47,416 nt of DNA from JAVBOW01 sp031550615 (GTDB lineage: Bacteria; Bacteroidota; Bacteroidia; Bacteroidales; Rikenellaceae). The DNA is taken from contig JAVBOL010000038.1 in assembly GCA_031550615.1 (NCBI GenBank), positions 1 to 47,416 on the forward strand, given 5' to 3'. Below the pieces are notes generated by a model. That model was not told the origin of the DNA. It ran no database searches and was given only the letters and a program-made list of their open reading frames with translations. The translations under genes and the position numbers were made by a program. Position 1 is the first letter of the stretch, and each line of letters starts with the position of its first letter. Below are positions 43,552 to 47,416 of the stretch, piece after piece.

Positions 43552-44523
43552 ATGAAAAGGCTGATAATTTTCACCCTTCTCGCGCTGGGCGGCACGGCTT
43601 CGCACGCGGCGGTCAAAAACGTCGCCGCGGGCGGCAACCTCAGCTCGGCCATCAAAAAATCGGTCGCCGGCGACACCCTGATGCTGGCCGGAGGCGATTA
43701 CCTGGTCGAAGGCTCGATCGCCGCCTCGCGCGATCTGGTCATCATGGCCGGTGAGGGCGCACGCGCGAAGGTCAGCTTCTCGACCTTCGTCGTGGGCAGC
43801 GGTGCGCGCCACCTGAGCCTCGAAAACCTCGACATACTGCTTAACCGCAAGTACCTGGTACAGACCGCCGATATGCAGTGCGACATCGACCTTATCCAAT
43901 TCAAGGGATGCAGGATCGACCTCGGCGGGGCGACCGGCGCCACGCTGGTGACCAGCGGCACCCCCGGCGAGGAGCGCAACCGCATCGGCGAGATCCGCCT
44001 GGAGGATTGCATCGTCCATAACGGCGGATTCCCTCTGCACGCGATATACGGCGCGGGCTCGACCAGCAAGACCTCGGTCGAAAAGATAAGCGTCCTCAAT
44101 TCGACCGTCGCCAACACCGCCCGTGGCCTTTTCGTTTCGCCAGCCACGATGGAGAGCATTGAGATCACGCTGCGCAATTCGACCTTCTACCACCTGAACG
44201 CCACCGACAACGAGGCCGGCACGATCCGCTTCAGTGGCGCAAAGGCCACCGTCACCATCGAAGGTTGCGTATTCAACTTCGCAGGTTTGAAAAGCCGTTT
44301 TATCATCGTCGGCCCTGGCAGCAGGATCAGCGTTGTGAACAGCTATATGACCGGTGAAATGGCCACTATTCCGGGCCAGAACGGCCTCAAGCGTATCGAA
44401 GACACGGCCTCAGCCGCATTCGCCGCCCCGGGCGACGACCCCACGGCGGAAGGCGTTTCGTTTAAAGTAAAGAACTCCGTCCTGGCCGCCTCGAAAGTGG
44501 GCGATCCCCGATGGGATAAATAA
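43552..44523 (+). CDS. Stand-alone beta-helix protein related to DUF4957/DUF5123 modules
   Basis: A 323-residue exported protein with an SPase I signal peptide (~1-19, TASHAAV) and no lipid Cys, so probably periplasmic. The whole mature part corresponds to the C-terminal beta-helix of the upstream lipoproteins: SSAIKKSVAGDTLMLAGGDY at the start, regular strands such as CDIDLIQFKGCRIDL and VEKISVLNSTVANTA, and the same ending, GDPRWDK. It starts 1 bp after the nagB-like stop. It may handle oligosaccharides in the periplasm; binding versus catalysis cannot be decided from sequence. Confidence 0.78.
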   Translation: MKRLIIFTLLALGGTASHAAVKNVAAGGNLSSAIKKSVAGDTLMLAGGDYLVEGSIAASRDLVIMAGEGARAKVSFSTFVVGSGARHLSLENLDILLNRKYLVQTADMQCDIDLIQFKGCRIDLGGATGATLVTSGTPGEERNRIGEIRLEDCIVHNGGFPLHAIYGAGSTSKTSVEKISVLNSTVANTARGLFVSPATMESIEITLRNSTFYHLNATDNEAGTIRFSGAKATVTIEGCVFNFAGLKSRFIIVGPGSRISVVNSYMTGEMATIPGQNGLKRIEDTASAAFAAPGDDPTAEGVSFKVKNSVLAASKVGDPRWDK

Positions 44524-44534
44524 AGGATAAAAAG

Positions 44535-46010
44535 ATGAAAGTAAAAGGTTTACGCTGGGTCATCCTCAGCCTTATCATGCTCGTTTCGATCATCAACTAC
44601 CTCGACCGCGGTACGTTGGCATATATGTGGGTGGCAAACCGCAAGATCGAAGTGCCGGCAGAAAAAGCGGTCTTCAACCCCGAAGCGCGCAACTACACCG
44701 TAACGCTCGAAGACGGCAGCCAGGCAACAGCCGCCGAAGACCGCATGCGCCAATTGGAAAACGGCGATTGGGAATACACCCGCGTGGGCGGTATAGCCGC
44801 CGAGCTGGGCATCGTCGACCCCAACATGCCGGAAGCCGAGTTCAAGAGCACCACCAAGGATATGCTGGCCAACATCACCATATTCTTCATGATCGCCTAC
44901 GGCATCAGCCAACTCTTCTCGGGCAAACTCTACGATAAGATCGGCACACGCCGCGGATTCACCTTCTCGGCGATCCTCTGGGGCGCAGCCGACGCGCTGA
45001 CCTCCCTGTCCGTGGGCCTTAAATCGCTCATGGGCTTCCGCTTCGCGTTGGGGCTCGGCGAGGCCGGTCCGTGGCCGGGCACCACAAAGTCAAACGCCGA
45101 GTGGTTCCCATCCAAGGAGCGCGCCATGGCGCAGGGGCTGTTCAACGCCTCGACCTCGGTTGGCTCGGTGCTCGCCCCGATCATCATCGGACTGCTTTAC
45201 CTGAGCCTGGGCTGGCGCGTGACGTTCATCGTGATCGGTTCGCTGGCCGTGCTGTGGATCATTCCCTGGCTGCTTATCAATAAGAAAGGCCCCAAGGAGC
45301 ATCCCTGGATCACGGACGAGGAGCGCGACTACATCCTTTCTGGACAGCCCGAAAGCAAGCAGAGCGAGCCTATCAAGGGCCTCTCGTGGGGACAGCTGCT
45401 GCGCAAGCGCAAAAATTACGCGCTGATCGTGGGACGTTTCTTCATCGACCCCATCTGGTGGATCTTCGTGACGTTCATTCCCATCTACCTGATCGAGCAG
45501 TTCAACCTCGACATCAAGCAGGTCGCATTCTCGGCATGGGTTCCCTACGTGGGTGCGGCTATCGGCGCTTTCTCGGGCGGCTGGTTCGCCGGGCTGCTGC
45601 AAAAGAAGGGGCGTTCGCTCAATTTCTCGCGCAAATGTTCGATGATCGTCGGCATGTTTATCGCCATACCGGGCGTTATCGGCGCTACGCAGTCGACCTC
45701 CGCAGGAATGGCCGTGGCCATGATGGCGCTGATCCTGGGCGGCTACCAGTTCATCCAGGCCAACCTGATGACCCTCGCGGCGGACTTCCACTACGGCAAG
45801 ACCGTGGGTTCGCTGGCGGGCCTGGGCGGCGCTTCGGCGGTATTCGGCACGATCATAGCGATGAAACTCGTCCCAATGCTCACCTCGGCGGGCTGGGGTC
45901 CGTTCTTCGTATTCGGCGGACTGCTGTTCCCCCTATCACTCTGCGCGGTATTCCTGCTGGCAGGTAAGATACAGCACATCGACGAAGACCAGAAAAAAGT
46001 AAAGGCATGA
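44535..46010 (+). CDS. MFS transporter, ExuT-like (anion:cation symporter family), with large first loop
   Basis: A 491-residue inner-membrane transporter. TM1 is WVILSLIMLVSIINYLDRGT, where NYLDR is the family signature; DKIGTRRGFTFSAILWG follows TM2, and GLGEAGPWPGTTKSNAEWFP matches the hexuronate/ACS motif after TM4. Between TM1 and TM2 is an insert of about 70 residues (~33-104), where relatives have a short loop; it is rich in charged residues and would face the periplasm. The expected substrate is a hexuronate or a uronate-derived sugar acid. It lies between the beta-helix gene and the NagA-like gene, overlapping the latter by 4 bp. Confidence 0.88.
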   Translation: MKVKGLRWVILSLIMLVSIINYLDRGTLAYMWVANRKIEVPAEKAVFNPEARNYTVTLEDGSQATAAEDRMRQLENGDWEYTRVGGIAAELGIVDPNMPEAEFKSTTKDMLANITIFFMIAYGISQLFSGKLYDKIGTRRGFTFSAILWGAADALTSLSVGLKSLMGFRFALGLGEAGPWPGTTKSNAEWFPSKERAMAQGLFNASTSVGSVLAPIIIGLLYLSLGWRVTFIVIGSLAVLWIIPWLLINKKGPKEHPWITDEERDYILSGQPESKQSEPIKGLSWGQLLRKRKNYALIVGRFFIDPIWWIFVTFIPIYLIEQFNLDIKQVAFSAWVPYVGAAIGAFSGGWFAGLLQKKGRSLNFSRKCSMIVGMFIAIPGVIGATQSTSAGMAVAMMALILGGYQFIQANLMTLAADFHYGKTVGSLAGLGGASAVFGTIIAMKLVPMLTSAGWGPFFVFGGLLFPLSLCAVFLLAGKIQHIDEDQKKVKA

Positions 46011-47242
46011 AACGCTTAATTCTCACCATTTTGGTTATGGCCGCCTTTAGCGCAAACGCGCAAAAGGTGCGCATCAGCAACGCCCGACTGGTACAACCAT
46101 ACAACACGATCGAAAACGCCACGATACTGATCGAAAACGGCAAGATCGTCGAGGTCGCAACGGGTGACAAAGCATTCCCCGGCGCCGAGCAGATCGACGC
46201 AAAGGGCAATTACGTATCAGCCGGATTCATCGACCTGCACTGCCACGGCGGCGGCGGCCACGATTTTTCGGACGGCACGGTGGAGGCGCTGCTCGGCGCT
46301 GCCCAGATGCACGCCCAACACGGCACGACGCTGATCCTGCCCACCACCGCCTCATGCAGCAACGAGATACTGTTCGACTTCTTCGAGCAGTACCGCAAAG
46401 CGGACAAGCTCAACGCCAAGGGCGCGGCTTTCGGCGGGGTGCACATCGAGGGCGGATATTTCAACCACGCCATGAAAGGCGGCCAGGATCCGCGCTACAT
46501 CCGCAACCCGACCCCGGCAGACTATAACGCCATCCTCGCAAAGGGCGGCGACATAATAGTCCGCTGGAGTTTTGCACCCGAGTTGGAGGGCGCGCAGGGA
46601 CTTGCGCAGGAACTCGCCAGGCGCGGCATCCAGATGTCGATAGCCCACACCGCGGCGCTCTACGAGGAGGCCGTCGCGGGCTTCAACTGGGGCATGACCA
46701 GCATCACGCACTTCTACTCGCTCACCTCGACCGTAACGCGACGCGACGCGCTGCGCTATGCGGGCGTGATCGAGGCCGGTTATGCGATGGATGACATGTT
46801 CGTCGAGGCCATAGCCGACGGCGTGCACCTGCCCAGCCCGCTTTTGAGGCTCATCTACAAAGGCAAAGGCGCCGACCGCATCGCCCTTGTGACCGACGCC
46901 ATGCGCGGCGCGGGGATGCCCGAAGGCCCGACCATCCTGGGCAGCCTGAAAGACGGCGTACCAGCGATCATCGAGGACGGCGTGGCAAAACTTCCGGACC
47001 GCAGCTCTTTCGCCGGCAGCGTGGCGACCGCCGACCGCCTGGTGCGCACCTATATCGAGCAGGGCGGCGTGGAGTTGAACAAGGCCGTCGAAATGATGAC
47101 CCTCACCCCGGCGCGCCTGATGAAGATAGAAGACCGCAAAGGCTCTATCGAAGTGGGCAAGGACGCGGACATCGTGATCTTCGACAAGGACATCAACATA
47201 CAGATGACCATGATAGGGGGCAAAAAGATCTACGTCAAGTAG
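46007..47242 (+). CDS. NagA-like amidohydrolase with an N-terminal signal peptide
   Basis: A 411-residue protein of the N-acetylglucosamine-6-phosphate deacetylase group. Metal and catalytic landmarks are intact: HCH (78-80) followed by GGGG, Glu148 in HIEGGYF, His214 in IAHTAA, His235 in ITHFYS, and Asp297 in VTDAMRGAG. Relatives begin near residue 20 (KVRISNARLV). Here a hydrophobic stretch (LILTILVMAAFSANAQK) precedes it with an AxA-Q cleavage site, predicting export to the periplasm. Canonical NagA works on a phosphorylated sugar in the cytoplasm, so the substrate here is probably different. Translationally coupled to the transporter; last gene of the operon. Confidence 0.85.
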   Translation: MKRLILTILVMAAFSANAQKVRISNARLVQPYNTIENATILIENGKIVEVATGDKAFPGAEQIDAKGNYVSAGFIDLHCHGGGGHDFSDGTVEALLGAAQMHAQHGTTLILPTTASCSNEILFDFFEQYRKADKLNAKGAAFGGVHIEGGYFNHAMKGGQDPRYIRNPTPADYNAILAKGGDIIVRWSFAPELEGAQGLAQELARRGIQMSIAHTAALYEEAVAGFNWGMTSITHFYSLTSTVTRRDALRYAGVIEAGYAMDDMFVEAIADGVHLPSPLLRLIYKGKGADRIALVTDAMRGAGMPEGPTILGSLKDGVPAIIEDGVAKLPDRSSFAGSVATADRLVRTYIEQGGVELNKAVEMMTLTPARLMKIEDRKGSIEVGKDADIVIFDKDINIQMTMIGGKKIYVK

Positions 47243-47282
47243 CCCCCTTAAACGCGACGCGCCCCGGAAGATCGGTGAACTG

Positions 47283-47317
47283 CACCCCAAAAGTTGGACA
47301 CTTTTGGGGTGTTTTTT
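47283..47317 (+). terminator. Terminator hairpin in the IS end
   Basis: CACCCCAAAAG (47283-47293) pairs perfectly with CTTTTGGGGTG (47301-47311) around a 7-nt loop and is followed by TTTTTT. It would shield the transposase from read-through and terminate the upstream operon. Confidence 0.8.
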
Positions 47318-47416
47318 ATGAAGTATAGTTATGAAGAACGATTGAGCGCGGTTCAAGATGTCCTTGACCGAGGGTTTTCGATGCGTGAGGTAGGTCTTCG
47401 TTTCGGAGGCGACCAC
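47318..47416 (+). CDS. IS3-family transposase OrfA, N-terminal part (runs off window)
   Basis: The first 33 codons begin MKYSYEERLSAVQDVLDRG and continue SMREVGLRFGGD, the first part of a helix-turn-helix of the IS150 InsJ/OrfA type, which binds the inverted repeats. The frame is open to the window edge. Confidence 0.72.
   Translation, partial: MKYSYEERLSAVQDVLDRGFSMREVGLRFGGDH

Larger units (their letters stand above)
47276..47416 (+). mobile_element. Left end of an IS3-family (IS150-like) insertion sequence
   Basis: The terminal sequence starts TGAACTGCACCCCAAAAGTT and leads through a perfect hairpin into a transposase start. Ends containing a CCCCAAAAGT core are familiar from IS150-group elements (from memory). 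The right end, the target duplication and most of the element lie outside the window. Insertion is about 33 bp after the operon's last stop; 47243-47275 shows nothing else. Confidence 0.7.

Noticed and set aside
42783..47242. Simple reading of the NagB- and NagA-like genes as a standard GlcNAc catabolism cluster
   Set aside because: There is no GlcNAc kinase or GlcNAc-type transporter, the NagA-like protein has a signal peptide, and the genes are embedded in a pectin operon; the standard role is possible but not supported here.
46352..47416. Minus-strand open frame reaching the window end
   Set aside because: It runs antisense to the NagA-like gene and the IS end, has no recognizable domain, and both plus-strand genes are well supported.
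1..47416. CRISPR array, prophage, toxin-antitoxin or antiphage system
   Set aside because: No regularly spaced repeats, phage structural genes, integrase, nuclease or toxin-like small gene pairs were found; apart from the IS end the window is metabolic and housekeeping.

Overview
The window looks like a chromosomal segment of a GC-rich gut-type Bacteroidota, most likely Rikenellaceae/Alistipes-like. Supporting signs are the Bacteroidota promoter form (a TTG/TTTG element about 20 bp upstream of TAnnTTTG), two SusC/SusD pairs, an ECF sigma/FecR pair, many lipoproteins with acidic residues after the lipid cysteine, and SPase I sites of the AxA-Q type. The genus is inferred from general look, not from a database comparison.

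Layout. 1-2760 is housekeeping: the start of nusB (minus), a YhiN-type flavoprotein, a very short possible methyltransferase remnant, a PduO-type cobalamin adenosyltransferase, a small DUF2795 protein and tRNA-Gln(TTG). 2895-14922 is a first polysaccharide utilization locus (PUL). Its minus-strand operon is SusC (with STN domain), SusD, a GH18-like protein without catalytic acids, a DUF1735+LamG lipoprotein, an active-looking GH18 endo-beta-N-acetylglucosaminidase and a Big2/discoidin-like lipoprotein. It diverges from an ECF sigma and FecR anti-sigma pair. The content resembles high-mannose N-glycan loci of Bacteroides, but no exo-mannosidase is present. 15115-21368 is mixed core genes: a soluble hybrid histidine kinase whose receiver lacks the phosphoacceptor Asp, a CvfB-like RNA-binding protein, a methyltransferase, an RluB-type pseudouridine synthase with a long disordered N-terminus, and a MalY/PatB-type PLP enzyme.

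21432-47242 is a second, large pectin-type PUL. The minus arm carries PL10 and PL1 pectate lyases behind a LacI-family regulator. The plus arm is a 21.4-kb run of 14 closely spaced genes: two CE12 acetylesterases, SusC, SusD, four related surface lipoproteins (three of them DUF6562+FN3, three ending in a beta-helix), a lipoprotein PL1 lyase, a NagB-like enzyme, a stand-alone beta-helix protein, an ExuT-like MFS transporter and a NagA-like amidohydrolase with an added signal peptide. Two copies of a 16-bp palindrome, one before each arm, are probably the LacI operators. An IS3-family (IS150-like) element starts about 30 bp after the last gene and runs off the window.

The two PULs contrast in control. 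The first has the trans-envelope kit (STN-SusC, FecR, ECF sigma). The second has an STN-less SusC and a cytoplasmic LacI repressor. The most unusual part is the tail of the second PUL, where NagA/NagB-family enzymes with altered targeting and an altered sugar-phosphate loop sit with a uronate-type transporter inside a pectin operon.
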